The position numbers and the translations under genes were made by a program. Shown here piece by piece: positions 10,311 to 25,590 of a stretch of DNA of 64,000 nt. Position 1 is the stretch's first letter. Every line of letters starts with the position of its first letter. The notes under the pieces are model-generated. The model worked only from the letters and a program-made list of their open reading frames with translations. It did no database searches and was not told where the DNA came from. This DNA is from Otis tarda. Lineage: Eukaryota; Chordata; Aves; Otidiformes; Otididae. The stretch spans positions 101,104,690 to 101,168,689 of the forward strand of contig CM048553.1 of assembly GCA_026413225.1 (NCBI GenBank), read 5' to 3'.

Positions 10311-13300
10311 GTATTTGTGGCATTTATTCGTATCGATGTGGTTCTTGCTGACTAGCTCCTTTGTAGGTTATCTCCATGTTGTAGAGTTCTTTGACTGATG
10401 ATTCTTGTTGTGACTTCCCATAATCAGGCTGCTGCTTCTACTTTTACCAAACATTGCTCCTGCAGAAGACCATTTTAAATCTACAGTCACAGTACATGTC
10501 CTGATGCTCAGACATAGAGTATCTAGTGGGTGCAGTTAAAAGGTTTTCTAAAGTTTTGAAAATTCTTTCTCACTTAATAGATATTATTGACGGTACATAC
10601 AGTGGGAATTCCAGCTAGAAGTGTAATATTTTCCAGAACAATAAAATACTTTATGCTTGCTCTGCATCTTTTTTTCCATAGCAAAAGTTTAAGATCTTAA
10701 AGGCTGATTTTGCCACATCTTTTGAAATGATATACATTTATATGCAGTTGGAGAGATGGAAATTTCCTAAGATCATACACCTAATAATAAAAGTAATGAT
10801 AGACTGATAATGTCTGGGGATTGAAGGAAAAAATCCAGAGTAAACTTAGTTTTTGGGCGTTATTCAGGACTGACTGGATGTTTTTTAAAAGTGACATGTA
10901 GGAAAAACTTGCATTTTACTCAGTAGTACAGGCTGTAGAAAAAGTATTTTTAACTCTGATTTCATGCATTTTTATTGTAATTTTTAAGTGCATATGTCAT
11001 TAGCATCCTAAAGAATTGTGTACAACAAATAACTGTCCCTTTTTTGGGCTGTGTCTGACTACTGGGTTAAGTCCCACTTTGGAGGATTTTGGGAAAAGGC
11101 AGAATGGCCTGAGTCTTTGTTACCATTTCTCTTACTCAAGCTGAGCGCCAAACCACTCTGAAGTGTTTTCACTAAGATCTGCTGTTAGAAATATGCTTCC
11201 TCTTCCTCCTTTAATATTACAAATATTGTGGTATTTTGTGTGTTTTGCATAATTCAAAAGATATATTGGCCTTCCAACCAGATGCTAGTAAGATGCAAAC
11301 ACTCAAGTACCATACAAGATCAGAATATACAATGTTCTCACTGTCTTATTCCTGGGCACATGGTTTCTTTTCTTGTTCAGAGAAAAAGTGGCACCCTTGG
11401 TCGATAAATGCACATTTTTTAAAAAGGCTGTTTAGGATGTACTAGGACAAAATAAAAAGAATCGATTGGTCACATCTGTGACACAGAAGGAAAAGTTGCA
11501 TGGGTAACACTTTTTCGAATTAAGTTCCTGCAGTCAAATGCCAAAACCCATCCAAGTGGCCCGATTTTCAGAGGTGTTGATCACTGCCAGTCCAACAGAT
11601 GTAGGTGTTTCTGAGTGAATTAAAAATGTTTTTGTCATAAAAAATTCTTATTGTAACAGGATTCTGTTTGGACATACAGCATTCTACCTTCTTTTTAATA
11701 TGTTACTTCATACATAACATTTAGTAATGCAACTGCCCTGGACTCTTTCACTGATCAAAATAAGGGAAAAGAGGAACCTTTGGAAGGTTCACTTTTTTTG
11801 TTTTTTCCAGATATGACTTTTTTTGTTTTTCATTTTGGCTTCAGGCTTATTATTTAGGACTTTCATACCAATTACAGCATTAATAAAAGTTTAAAGTGTA
11901 CTAATTTTATAGCCCTTTTGGTGTTTAGGCTAGGCTGTGGCCACTGTACTTTTCATCAAATGCCTATGTTAAACTAAAGGGGTGACTCAGGGTATACATG
12001 ATTGCTCTTCCGTGAGTGAATCTAGAATGAAGAAGTAATTTTTGTTTTTGAAGATACCGCTTCTATCATTTAGATTGCTGAAAGAGAGCATTATCGATGG
12101 GGAGAGGATGAAAAGTATTTCTGAAACATGCAGATAAGGCTTTTCTGCCGAGATTCATAATAATTTTTGGTTTGCAGGGGAGAAAAAAAAGCCAACTTCT
12201 CCTCTTTATTTAAAAGTATATTCTACAAACTTACAGTTGTGGGAGCAGGGCTGACTTTGAATAAGTAAGCTATGACGGATTTAAATAATGTTTAAATATT
12301 AGATGGATAGGAAAATGTATGTGGCATGCACACACTGAGAGGTTTAAATGATGATAGGACATTGAACATACAAGGAAAAGAAATACTGTAGAGTCACAGC
12401 AAGGGATTAATAACAATACACTTAATATGCTTGCAAAAAAGGTGTATTAAAAGCTGTGTGCACAGTGGGGACTTAAATGATTAAAAATAATAATACATTT
12501 GCCTGGGAAGTAGTAAGTATACTATACGTAGAGAGCAGGGATTTAAATAATAATACTATTAATAATAGCAGCTCATTGAGATGTGGTTGCTAGCACTACA
12601 TCCTAATTTTACCTTTCTAAATGAATTTGCTACAGAGGAATCTGGCATTGTTTGCTGAGGCTAATAACAGAATTTCCCTTTCCTACACACATATGCTTCC
12701 ATGGAAAAACAACAAAGAAGTAGATGAAGAGCTGGCTTTTTTTCCTGAGTCTGTCACATGTGCGCATACGCACGCGGACATACACATACTCGCTCTCCTG
12801 GCCTGCAACCCTCAGCAAATTTTACAGATATGCTTCCTACTTAATTGCTATGCTGAAATCTCCTAATACCTTTTTGAATTAAGTTAGATTTCTACCAAGC
12901 AATAGTTTGCTATATATTTGTATGTATGCATATGCGTGTGTATATATATATATAAAACGTATATACTTAATAAGTGGATATGAATAACTGCTGTGTCACG
13001 TAAATACGTTTAATTACAGTCTCTCAAGGAAAAGTTTGCAGTAGTGTTTGCAGGTATTATATATATTCCTACTTCTGTCTGAGGAGTGAAGAAATTTCTC
13101 TGCTGAATAACTGTTAGTATCTATTTTACAAGATTTACTCATTTTCAGGTACCTAATGTAGCTGCTAGCATGCATGCACAACAATACAATTTATATGGTA
13201 AATGGAACCAAATAATGGCTTCACTGAATGTTATGGCTGCACTGAAGGGAAATGTCACGGTAAATAGCTGCCAAATTATGGATCATGCCGAAGTGTCACA

Positions 13301-16300
13301 ACTGCACTAAAGACAAATAGCCCTAGAGGCTATTGCCACTGTGACGCTTTTGAGTTATGAAGAAGAGGAGCAGCCTGATGTGAGCCTCTTTGTGTCCTCA
13401 TTATAGCAAAGGGTTACTGGTGCGCTGTACAAGAAAACATAGTCCTACGTGGTGGCTAGTTATTAATCTGTTCTTTTTGAATCTAACAGCTGTAGCAAAC
13501 CAGAAAATCTTTTCCTTGCTTTATGAATACATACACACACACACAAACAAAGAAAAACCTGCAGGTTTTATGAATGTAAATGTGTACGGGAAATGACTGG
13601 TAATGGAAAAATGTTGTAATAAAATAATCTAATCAAAGAATATTATTAAATTTAACATCGTATGTGTCTGAAAGCTTTAGTTGCTTCTTATGCAGATAGA
13701 TGTGTGAAATATAAGCAATAATGCACTTTCTCTCTTTGTAAAGACTTGAGTAGTAAGGACATTACCAACTAAATTGCTGCTTCTAAACTGGTGTGTCCCG
13801 GTTTCTTTCATTTTAATGGGAGGGTAATAAAGATGAAAGACTAACATTTTAACTGATGGATCCCCTAAGCTACAGAATCGAAATTTATTATGTTTTGAGG
13901 GAATATGCTAAATCTTGAAATGTGGAAAGAAGCAGGGAAATCCCAGGTAAAATAAAATCAAAGTAACCTTTTTTTTTTTAATATGACATACTTTTATGAA
14001 TGGAAAATTACATACTGCTCTTACTTAAGCTGAGAAAAAAAAAACCTATGTTCTCTCTTTGGGACAAAAAAAAAGTGGGGGGGAATATTTGGAGGGAAAA
14101 AAAGAAAAAGATTTGAAAATGGAGGGCCATCGCTCAGCAAGTGGTCTCTTCTTTCTAGGATCACTTTTCAAACCCTGCCTGCAGTGTTCAGGGAAGTGAG
14201 TTTGATGCTCTGCACACTATTGTACACACCACAAACGTACTATCCATAATACAGCACAATTGTCAGTCGCTGTTTTACGGAGGGGCCAGGGCTGAACAAT
14301 CATGGTGGATAAATTACTTTTCTATTCTACAGCAAGTGGCCTTCCTACCATGTGAAGCTTAAGGTCATTGGCAGGGCAGCGAGGGGGAAGCTTATATATT
14401 AGTTAACTCTAATGCACTAATAGTGTTCAGATAGAGGAACTATACCAATTAATTACAGTTAGGTTTGTTCTTCGAGATGGGAGTGATGACTTGAAGAGTT
14501 GCTGTGCAGAGATACATACATACATGTCTGTATTTTGCTTCCTTGCTACCCTCCTGCTTGCTACAATATTCCTATAGATAACTTGTTTTTTTCTTTAGTA
14601 TCTGCATTAAAGCTCTTAATATTCATCATTGCAAGCATCCAAGTTTCAGAAATAAGAAAAAATTCTAAAAAGATTTTTAAACTATAGCAACACGTTCTGC
14701 TTACATTTTTTACAATGTAGTCTAAAGGGGGAGGGGAAGAAAAACCTGTCAAAAATTAAGTAGAACATCCTTGAATGGTAATTAGCATGCTCAGAATTTA
14801 TTTTATGTACAACGCAGTGGCAAGTAGCTGCTTCTTATTAAATGAAAATCCTGTATTATGTACTTCAGGAACATTCCAACTAATGAGTATGTAATGTCCT
14901 TAGTATAACACAGAACTTCTTTTTGTGTTCACAACCACAAGATGCTGGAAACTTGACAAATGATATCATTTAAGACAGATGCCTGCCTTAGGGACCTGGG
15001 TTTTGGCTTCCTGTTTCTGGTTTTTATTTCAATAACATTTGTAATTGCCACAGGATCTGTACCTGTGCAGTGTTTTAACCCCTTCACATATACACTACTG
15101 CATTAACTCCCTGGGTAGATACACGGGAATCTTTTCTTTTTTTCCCTTTTTTTTTTTTTTTCCTTTCCCCCTCCCCAGCTGGTATATTCTTCCTACCTCT
15201 CACAAGCACAGATATATATACACATAAATAAAAGCCGGGCCTTATTAGGCTGGATGAAATGGCAACATTAGAGGAGGCGAATGCTTCCTGCACTGGCTGT
15301 GTTTTACTGCTGCAAAAGTACATGTAGACCAGGCCCAAGGCAAAAAAATAAGAAGCTGTCAGGTATGGCCTGCTGATTCTCAGTGAGTTACAACAAAATT
15401 CACACAATACCTTGATCTCAGTTATACTTTCCAATGTATATTACCCCCCACCCCGGCCCTTAAACTCAACGTGCTTTACTTGGGTTATAGGGCAGGAGGA
15501 TTTTTGACATCACTGCAATTTGATGCTGGTTATAAGGGGCATTTTGGCGGTGCTGGTTCAACAGGAGTTGTAAGTCAATGCTACCCCTTCTAGCAAAGGC
15601 TGCTTCAAGTAAAGCCCTTATCATGGGGCAATAGCAGTTTTCGGCTCCCCAGGCACTCTGCGCAGATCCTGGCAGGCTGCAAGAAACCTGCCTGCAGTCC
15701 AGAGCAGCCCAGAGGTTTTGGTGGTAGTTTATAGCATGTTCTCTCTCTCTTTTGCTTTTTCATAGGTCTTGCAAAAAAACATTACAAACGGGCTGCGTAC
15801 GAGAAGCTTACGTGGTTCTGCATAGGGGAATTTTCACAGGGAAGCTTTGCTAAATCCTGCACAGTGCTACAGGAACAAATAAGGGCTTGGAGAGAGCGTG
15901 AGTTCTTGGCACCTCTTCTACAGGTGAGTTTTGTACTTGTCAGAAGCACTTGGCTCTCCTGGGCATACAATGCTTTCTGATGTCATTTTGAAGCAAAAAC
16001 TTTACATTCAAGCCTTCTGCCACAGGATGCGTAGTCTCATTGCACTTGTACTCTTAAGCCAGGTTTATCCTGTGAAGTGTCAAACAGCCTGATCTTTCTT
16101 CAGAAAGCTGAGGACGCTGAAGACCACAAGAAACGCCTCAGTTTACTGCAGGACCAGCCAGCACATGGTACAAACATACCCTCCGGGCTTTCTGTAAGAG
16201 AAGGAGGAGGAAGTCTTTATATTCCATCACAAGAGGGAGGTCAAAAGGACCAATCGAGTGCCAGACCAACTCACTTCTGCTGTTCTAGAGTTCATTTACA

Positions 16301-19300
16301 GAGAAAGTAGACAGGCACACAAATCTCATTATGCGTTATGGGGATCTGCGCACAGGCTTCTTGCGCGCTGTCTTAAAACCATACCCCTAAGGGGCTAATT
16401 CACAAAGGGAATAGAAGGAAAGGAATTTTGTATATTTTCTGGAAGCAGTAAGACATGACATGCTGCACAGTTCTGGCTGATTACAGCATGCCTCAGGTGA
16501 GCTGGGAGGCATGAGGCCGCGAGCCAAGTGATTTCAACCACCCAAGAAAGAGAACTCCACAGAAATGCATTGTGTGGCGTGTCTGATTGCTACAAAGAAA
16601 AACACTCTGACTTCATTCACGTTGGCATGACATTATTGGCATGACTGTTTCTGGCAGCCTATCAGAAAGTTTTATTTGCATCCAGAGTTTTGCAAGCCAT
16701 TTCATAACGTTAAACAAGGATAACACTGAAAACGTCTGGCTTATTTGCCCCTTGACACCTATGTGTAATCAATCCCTCATTGAAACCCTAATGAGGGGTT
16801 CTTCTCGGGTTGAGCTACTTTCGAAATAACCCCTGCATACAAGCAGTGTAATGTGCCTTTCTTCCCTGCATAGGGTGTGGCAATAGTAGCCAGAAGGAAG
16901 TGGGTAAAATGTGTTATTTTTCCTGTATTCTTGGTAATCGAGATGCAGAGTCAGTTATTGGATCATTTGACTTCTTACTAAGCTGGGAAACCTCAATCTG
17001 CTATCACAAGTGCCTACAAATAAGAGAGAGATTGAGTCAGTTTCCTCTCCTGGGAATGCAGATGAGGAACAAGAATAACACTTCTGAAATCAGTGTAAAA
17101 ACCATCTCTGAGGAGAACCTGGCTCTTATTTCCCTGTGTGCGTGCATGTTTTCATGCTGCTGGAAAAAGCAGTTCTAACATAAGACCTGCCTAACCTCAA
17201 ACCGTAATTAAATTTCCCAGGTCCTCCAGATAGCTCCCAAAGTCTTGAGAAATTCAGCGTGTTCGCAGTCGCTGATGTTGTAAGGGCTACAGTGGCAACA
17301 GCAGCAGCTTTTCAAGCTCTGAGCTCTCTGAGGATGGGTGGTGGCGAAGTGAGCCCTCCTCAAGAGGAACTGCTGAAAAGACAACCCTCCAGTTCTCAGG
17401 TGTCATTCTTCTCAAAATGAATTCAGGTGTGGGGGACAGATTGTCCTCCATCCTAATTTAAAAACCAGCTCTCCCACACCTCCAAAATCCTGAGTTACTT
17501 GATAACTATTTATTCCCTTCCCTTCTTTCCCTTCACCTCCCTCCCTACTCCCAGGAAAAAAAAAGAAAAAAAAAAAAGAAAAAGGTGAAATAATCGTAGA
17601 GGGGCAGGCTGCTGGAAGTGCTTCAGGCTTTTCTTTCCCTTTTCAGGGGGGAGTTCAGTTATCCTTGTCTTGTAACATGCCTAAACCTAACAAAGCACAC
17701 AGCGTTTTGCCTATAGGCTCTGCAACAAAATTTGAGTAGATTTATGGCAAATATATACAGTTCCCATTATACCACAGAAAGGCACATCATTTTTGTTTTC
17801 AATATACAAGTTTTTTTTTCTAGTGAGATGGAAAAAAAACCAACCCAAAACAACCCACCAAGGACTCTTTCCACCTGTATGATTTCATTTGCAATGTCTT
17901 TCATTCTATCTGTTAATGCTACAGTTTAATGTGATGAGGCTACTTCTGTTGCATTTCTTCCTTTGTTGTTTGTGAAAAGCTGACATGTTCAACAGTCACA
18001 AAATACATGTTGTGGTACAAAGAGGAAGGAGCCAAATATTCCTCCTTTTCCACAAAGCTGAAATTGTAGCAGTACAAAACAGTTCAGCAGGGGTTCATGT
18101 GGCACGAACCAGGATCCTGTAAGGTGAACGCAGGGCAGTGGATAAAACATGCTGTAGAGAAAAAGGTTGTGTCTAGCAGGGGCAAAAAAAAAGACGTTGT
18201 TAGTGGCATTGTGTTCAGGTGACTGGAGGAAAGCCAAAGTTTGTGCTTCACCTGAGACAGACGGGTTCAACAAGTAGCAACAGCCTTTTTTTTTTCTTTC
18301 TCCCCTATGTAAATCAGATACAATCCTAAATCTAACAGCAGTACCTCACAAATATACTGCGCTGAGCACTAATGCCAATGTCCTTGCTTTCTATATTCTT
18401 TTCTTCCACCTTCCTGGCATTATGTCACATTTTCAACTAATTAGAGACTAAAGCAAGGTGGAAAAGTGATGGCAATGATTTCTTTGCTTCCAGAAATATA
18501 GTCAGGACTTCACCATGTCTGTCATAGATAAATGGCAGTAGTACCTCTTAAAGCTTTCAGTAAACCAAATGTTGATAGTGCCTTCATGATGGCTGGAGGG
18601 GAATGAACACAGTCATTCAGGCTTAGTGGGACTTCCCAGCATAATTTTACCAGAGTACAACCGATATCCTCGCTTGTCCAAACGATGGAAAAGTTTCTTG
18701 GCCTTTGAAAGCTAGCCATACTATATTGGAAGGCATATAGAGAGTGGTGCTTTTCCAGTGCTTTCCTATCTGTCACACAGTAAGTGGAAAGATTGAACAG
18801 ACCCCAATTCTGACACTTCTACATCAGGCAGCATGCACAAAAGTTAGAATGATTTTAAAGAAACTACACAAGTATTAAGAACCTGTCTCGCTCCAAGAAG
18901 ATGCAGTCCCAGAGCTCTGTGAGTGAATTAGTCTTTTTGTTCAACTCTTTATTTAAAAAAAATACGCAACAGCCCTGAACACTCAGTCTTATCCCCTGCC
19001 CAGGGCTGCCCTTGTTCTGTGCCTGGCAAGCCAGCTTTGCTCTGAAGCACACCAGCTCTCCATACCTTGTATATTTTAATGCCGACACTGATCTTCAATC
19101 AGCATTGCCCTGGCCTTCCAGTGAAAATATGCCAAAATGTCACAGGTTTCCAAATGAAATGCAAATACTGAACTTTCTGAAATGTACTGATAGTATTTTA
19201 CTCCTTTACTGCATCTGAGCTGTACCAACGAGACACAACGGAAACAAGGGTTTAAGATTCCTGACAGCAAAGGTAAAGCTCCTTGCACTTGTCACTCCAC

Positions 19301-22300
19301 AGATGTCTCAGTGGATGGTCTGTAACACCTCTGGAGAAGAATACGAGTCCTCTTCTTGCTCGCTCACTCAGCATAATGAAAAGAAGCGATGAAATACTCA
19401 GAGTCAGGTCAGCCTACCTTTTGTCATACGTAACTGTTATTACACAGATGTCACAGCAGCAGGTGCAAAATAAATACCTGGATAATGGAAACCATTTGCT
19501 TTGCCTTTAGCCACAGGCATCAGGTCTGATTTACTGGTGGCTGGCAGCGAGAGAACATGGGAGAGCGGTCCCTATAGCCAGCCTCGCCTTTACACGCTCA
19601 AAGACGGGAAAAGATAGCCACGGTGGAAACTGCTCTGGAGGAGACTGTCTTATTTTTCTCCCGTGCCCTCCTCCCCATGCTCCCTACTATTCTGCCAGAG
19701 CAGGAAGATTTAGCAGAGCCATGAATCTATGCTTACACACAGCCCTTTCATCATTTGGACCTCGGTGGATGTACACAATCTGGAGCAGTCTTTGCTCAAG
19801 GCAAACAAAGTAAAGGAGGAGAGTGACATTTCAGTCTTTCATTGTAGAGTCATTCGGGTCATTCACTGAAATTATAGACACCAGCTCCAGCAATGTTAAC
19901 AGCCAACTTTAGATTATTAACCATCTGTTGGATAGCAGTACATTTAGGGTGCCAGCGCGCAGAGAATTCCTCCAAATTACAGGGTGTCCTAACACAGCCG
20001 GTCAAACCACACGGACCTCTAGATGCAGTAAGCAGTGTAATTAAGTCTATTTTCTCATTTGTACTTTCCCAGCAGCACTCAAAATACACTCTCGACCACT
20101 GGATGCTGCTTTTTGCATCAGGCTATGAAAGGAGATAAGAGCGAAGGGTGCCTTAACAATACCTCATTAAGGAGACCTCAAACATTTTCTTTTATTGCAT
20201 TATTTATATTTTGGGTGATAATAGAACACTCTTTCCAGGGCAAAGTGCACTCAAGAAGCTTATTGGCCTGTAGGTGGTTTCATTTGATTAGATTTGGAAG
20301 GGGGAAGGCTACAGAAATTTCTTTTACCTGCTGCTTTCCTGAAAGACCTGGGTTTTTTTCTTCCCCTCATCAGGCCATACGTTGTCAATACCACTGAGAT
20401 ACACCAAACTTCATTAGCCCTTTCAAATATTTCTGGGAAAGGCAGTGACCGTTCTTTCCCTAAGGCTCTAGAAATTAGTCTTCACTGCAACAATCACTGG
20501 CATCCCTGGTAGAATAATTTTTTTAATATAATGACCTTCTGCATACAAGCAAACAAACATGGAGATGACATAAATATTTAGATTCCTGTGAAAATACTAT
20601 AAAGCTGATTTCGCATATGAAAAAAACCTCCACCAAAAATAATACTACAGATAATGGTCATGAATGCTTATTCCCATTCCTTAAATTGTATTTTTTTTTT
20701 TAGTTAATGTAGCACTGCATTAATTACAGTCTTTCCTCACATTCTTTCTTTATTCTCCTACAGAGCCATTCCCACTGTGTAACTCTGCTGCAAAGTTTGT
20801 TACCTATGTACGGATCCAAGAATAAATTTTGGCCCAGGCCATGGAATATTCACTCACTTTCAAATGTAAGTAAAATAAACAAAATAACTGGAAATAGCAA
20901 GTGCTGAGAATTCCTTGTTTATAATAGTGCAACTCCTCTCTCTTTAGCTTTTCTTTCTGTTGCTTCTCTACCGTAAACGTAACGCTAATGACTATTAAAG
21001 ATAAAAAAGAAAAAAAACAAAACATCAAAGCTGGAAGGAGCAAAGGGGATAGAAACTATCAGACATTCCAAAGAGAACATGGGAAAGTCTAGGTTGAAAA
21101 TAGAGGCTATGCCACGTAAGGAGTGGATGCCAGGTCTGCTCCTTGGTATGGAGAGAGACTCTAACAGAGTTCATAGGCTGTGAATGGATCCCCATGTCTG
21201 TATGTAAGAATTAATTAAGAGATGACAACTAGAAAGAACTGCTCCTCGTGCTCTTTTAAGCCCTGAAAATGTCCACTAAACAGGCTGAATATGGAAAAGA
21301 ATGGCATCTTGATACTAAATGAGAAAGCGTTGTTTAAGTAATTAATATGAAGTACAAATACTTTCATTATCTGAAAGAGTCTAGTAGCTAAAAACCAAAG
21401 AAACATGGGGAGGACAAAAGATTTCTGATTCTCAATATCATAGGATTAGTTTGACTGTATCTACTATTCACTGCCTTTCTGAATTACAGATCACTGAGAT
21501 CTCCATCCAGAAATACAATGTACGGGTATTCATCTTGTCAATGATATATACTCAGAGGGCTGTTTCTTTAATCGATGGCATTCAAGATGCATAAGGATAG
21601 CTATTGTTATCTAGCACTAACTATCATATGTTCCTATTGTTCCACACTTCTCTCCCTGTCAATAGCATCCAAGATATCCTATCTAAATCTTCAAGATAGC
21701 AAAAGGAAGGTGCATTATTTGTTGACTCCACACATCACATTATTAAACGTTTGTGAGCAACCTGCACATCTCCCCGCTGACATCTTTAAGTATTCAATTA
21801 AAATTGGACCAGAGAGTACACCAATACAAATAAATACTCAGTTAAATGAAGGCTTTGCATTGAATCCTTAAAGTATTCTAATTCAGGTGCTTGCTAGCAG
21901 GCACTCAGTTGAAATCAGGACAGTGATGCAAGTGTGAGAATGAGCTGTGTATAAAAGGGAAGAAGGCAGATTGCTTTATCGTGGAGTCATGGCAGAGGTT
22001 TGACAGGAAATGCTTCTCCCAATACAGCTAAGCAGGGAAGGGGAACCCTATTATATGGATGAGTGGGGCCAGCAATGGCATCTTGTCATTCTAACTTGTA
22101 TAAGTAAGGAAGCTTAATTGCTCCTTGTCTTTTCAAGATGACTTTCCACCAACAATCTCATTATCACACACATATGTTTATTGCACATATCCAAGTCCCT
22201 TCATGCAGACCTGAATGGAATGAGGAGAGCAGCAATATTATGTTATCCAGTAACACTGGGGTTTTATGGGTTGTTTTTTTTTTTTCTTTTTAACCAGACG

Positions 22301-25300
22301 GGCGTGACCTGCCTTCTCCTTCTGCAGCTAACAGAGTGACCAGAGGCAGTGGAACATACACCAGAACTGGAAAGAATAAAACCAGAGGGAAAGCAAGCTG
22401 TCAAGAAAACAGTGTACTGAAGAGGAAAAATGTAAACATGACTTCTATTTACCAAGATTAATATGTAAAGTTAACATGTTTGTCATGGAATATATTAATA
22501 TGTATGTTTTCCAGTTATGTAGATCTTTTCTTATATTACTTATTAGAAAGGGGTATAATCACAATGATGGGGCAGGAATGCCACTTAAAAATTAGGTGAT
22601 GCCCAGTCAACATAATATAACCACTACAGTATCATTTCTGATTTAGATGTGGTGATATCAGTGTAGTTGCCACTGGGAAGAAATTAGAATGGCTGTTAAT
22701 GATAAATAAAATGACAAGAAGGAGGATCCTCCTTCACATATAATTCCAAGCAAAATTCAACTCCTGACTTCCTTAAGCACTCACTGCTGTTCATTGATGA
22801 AGAGGAAATAAGCAGATTTTGTGAAGCTGCATGGCCGTAAGAACTGCACTGTCATTTCCCAAGCTCAAGCTTAGACACTGTAGGTCTAACAGGATTTCAC
22901 CACACTGTTTCCACTCGGGCGAGATGTAGTAATGAGGCTCACATGAAGTGAATCTTAACACAAAGTTAACATTATTCTAATGGGAAGTACTGTAGCTAGC
23001 AAACACAAAGATAAGCAAAAATAGGGTAAAGTGTAGGTAGTGTACAGTCATGCATGTGGATACTTTTCAAAGCCCCCACATACTCCAGCCTTGTCTCTAA
23101 ACATAGGGACCCTTAACCCACAGATCAAAATACCTTCCTACATATGTTTCATATGGTAAATATGTCGAGGATGAGCTACACAAAGCATTGTTCACCCACT
23201 ACACATGGCTTGTTAACCTAGTTGAGAGCATCTTGTAACTCATTCACGCATTAAAACCCAGGAAACCAACATTTGATTACTAGTTCTAGCACTAAGATCA
23301 AAGATCATATCTTCCCATCTGTGAAGAGCAAGAGCCCAATTCTTTTCTCCTCACTCTGCAATTACAGAAGAATCAAAACACAAGATTAACTCCACATCCC
23401 ATGAATAACACAGTTCCAGTCTATAAAAGCACAAAGCACCCAGAATAGCATACATACATACATTTTTTTTCCTAGGCATCTTGGAAAGAAGATAAGTATG
23501 AGCAAATCTGTAGTCACGTCTTCACAATAGTCTCAGTCTGCAGCTATCCGAAGCTCATAGACTGCTTGATCCACAGATGTTATCCTAGTGTATAAAATTA
23601 CAACCCCTCTTAAAAGGGAAAATACCACATGCCTGCCATTTATTCTTCATTTGATATCTTCAAAATCAATTGGTAAATGGTGAAGTAAGGGTTAAATTAA
23701 AGTGATACATTAAATTAAAACCAGAAAAGAGATACAGGCAGTGTTGTTTGACCTGTTGTTTCACTATCATAGATAGGTTTTTGGTTACCTGTTAGTCAAA
23801 AAGGTTTAAAAATATAAAGAATAAAAATTAGCCTTAACCTGGAGAATAAACCTGTCCACTTTCAGGTGAAACCGATTTGCTGATTCAGTTCTGGCTGCTG
23901 CAAGCACTTCTGCAGGTGATTTACTCTTAGGCAGTATAGCCAAAGAGGAGAGGGGCAGTGAAAGAAGAGAAGGTACAGCAATGAATAGTGTGTAACATGC
24001 TTTAGAAAATATGGCAAATTAACACAGAGAAGACCCTAGTAAAATATCTGAGCAACCAGTCCAGCATTTGGAGGTATATAGGATTTCTTTTTTTTTTGGT
24101 GGTCTATTTTACTGCAGGGCATGTCAAAGGAGTGAAGAGATCTGCCAAACCCCAGCTAATTGCTTTGGCTCCTTTGAATGAAGATCATTTGCTGATAAGT
24201 TGTTACAGACACATTTAGGCAACAGGTTTTTATAGGATGTCCAGCACTCTTTATAATGCAATTAGTTTTATTTAGTATATGCTTTTTCTTATGCATCATT
24301 GTTCTTTTGCTGGGAACTGATAACAATGAAATCTGTACCCTTCAAGTAACTGAATGTTCCCCCATTTTCCCTGGATTTGAGCTCTCTTTCAGGGACAAAG
24401 TCATCAAAGGAAAAAGTCTACCTAATGTTTAGTAACAGGATTTTTATTTTAGTGCCTGTTTTATGTTTGGGAGTGTTAGAAGAAGAGAATATGGACTGAG
24501 GTGGATCTTCGTCATTTGCCAGCTTTCAAAAGGTGCCAGGAACACATTGTTTTAGAAAACAAAGCATCTTCATGTACTCCAAAAGAGCTGCAAACAAAAG
24601 CATTCCTATGAGTTCCCATGTTGAAAGACTCCTTGCAATAGTGACACAGGCATGTTTGGATAGCTAGTGAAAAGCCACCGATTCAGACACCTCCAAACCT
24701 CTGCTCACCAGCAGAGTGCCAAGGAAGTGCCTAAGGACCCCAGCTGTCTGCCTTTCTTCCGGCAGTGGTAAGGTTCTCCAGGCAATAAGATTCTTCAAGT
24801 GTGTGTCCTTTTCTGCAGGACACACACCTAACATCAGGTACTGCAAAGGTGTTACATTCCTGGTTTGCCTTTAAGCTGTGCTGGTCCTTGCATATGCAAT
24901 ATCTCTCCCATGTACTGTGTGGGATCCAGTCTGGCAGGCATCCGTGTGGTAGGAATAATCCAGCCCTGACAAAGAGGTGATCTGAGCACCTACCTGTGAT
25001 GAAGGCAGAGAAGGGAATTAAATTCAGCTCTTCCAAGGTGATTCAAATGCACACTTTATAGAAGTGCCCTCACCAGAAAAATATGGGGACATTTTTTGAA
25101 TAGGGATATCTCTTTTTGAAGTTGCTCTGCGTGATATAAATTATGTTAAATGTAGTAGGAGCCAGAACTTGGACACCCTACTCCTGACTGGCCATCATCA
25201 CCACCACACCCTGAGGTCACTTCCTTTCTCACTAGCCATGATGCTTTCCTCTGCAATACCTTATTTTCTAGGATCTCTGTTGCGCAAAGAGCAGAGGCAC

Positions 25301-25479
25301 TGCGCTGCATCCCGAGAGCCCTGCTAGCACAGAATTCCATTCCCAGCTTCCCACTCTGCTACTTCTGCCTGAAAGCACCTAAAGCTTTCCATCTGGGCAC
25401 CTCCAGGAGCATCCAGATCTTGATCTCCTCACTCTTACTACCTGCACTTGACACAGAAGGTATTCTTCACCTTCCAGAG
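10311..25479. other. Intergenic AT-rich DNA, no gene recognised
   Basis: About 15 kb of single-copy-looking sequence lies downstream of PTGR3. All open frames are short, show no recognisable domain and lack convincing splice structure. It contains simple A/T runs, an AT/GT microsatellite near 12911, and occasional motif-rich stretches such as 13140-13330 and 14150-14420 (homeobox-like ATTA/TAAT clusters), which may be conserved non-coding DNA. No clear full-length transposon was recognised. Confidence 0.6.
12911..12954 (+). repeat. (TA)/(TG) microsatellite
   Basis: This is alternating purine-pyrimidine sequence made of TATA, TGTATGTATG and TGTGTATATATATATATA segments. It is an imperfect dinucleotide microsatellite in intergenic DNA. 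Confidence 0.8.
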
Positions 25480-25590
25480 CAGGCTCAGGCTCCTCAATGT
25501 GCTCCAGATACTTAGCTGGCTCAGGAAACACAGCGCAAGTCTCCTCTTTCCAATGTAACCATGCTAACCACTGAGCTAAATGGTCTGTTC
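25480..25590 (-). mobile_element. tRNA-derived SINE fossil (MIR-like)
   Basis: On the - strand, TAGCTCAGTGG (25578 down to 25568) is a perfect RNA polymerase III A-box, followed by TTAGCATGG as in tRNA genes and tRNA-derived SINEs. The rest does not fold as a full tRNA and no intact B-box is visible, so a tRNA gene is rejected in favour of an old SINE. On the + strand the sequence reads like the familiar CTAACCACTGAGC ending of tRNA-derived SINEs. Family assignment is uncertain. Confidence 0.5.

Noticed and set aside
25560..25585. Possible tRNA gene on the - strand
   Set aside because: Only the A-box region is present. No anticodon stem, B-box or acceptor pairing could be traced, so it fits a SINE fossil better.
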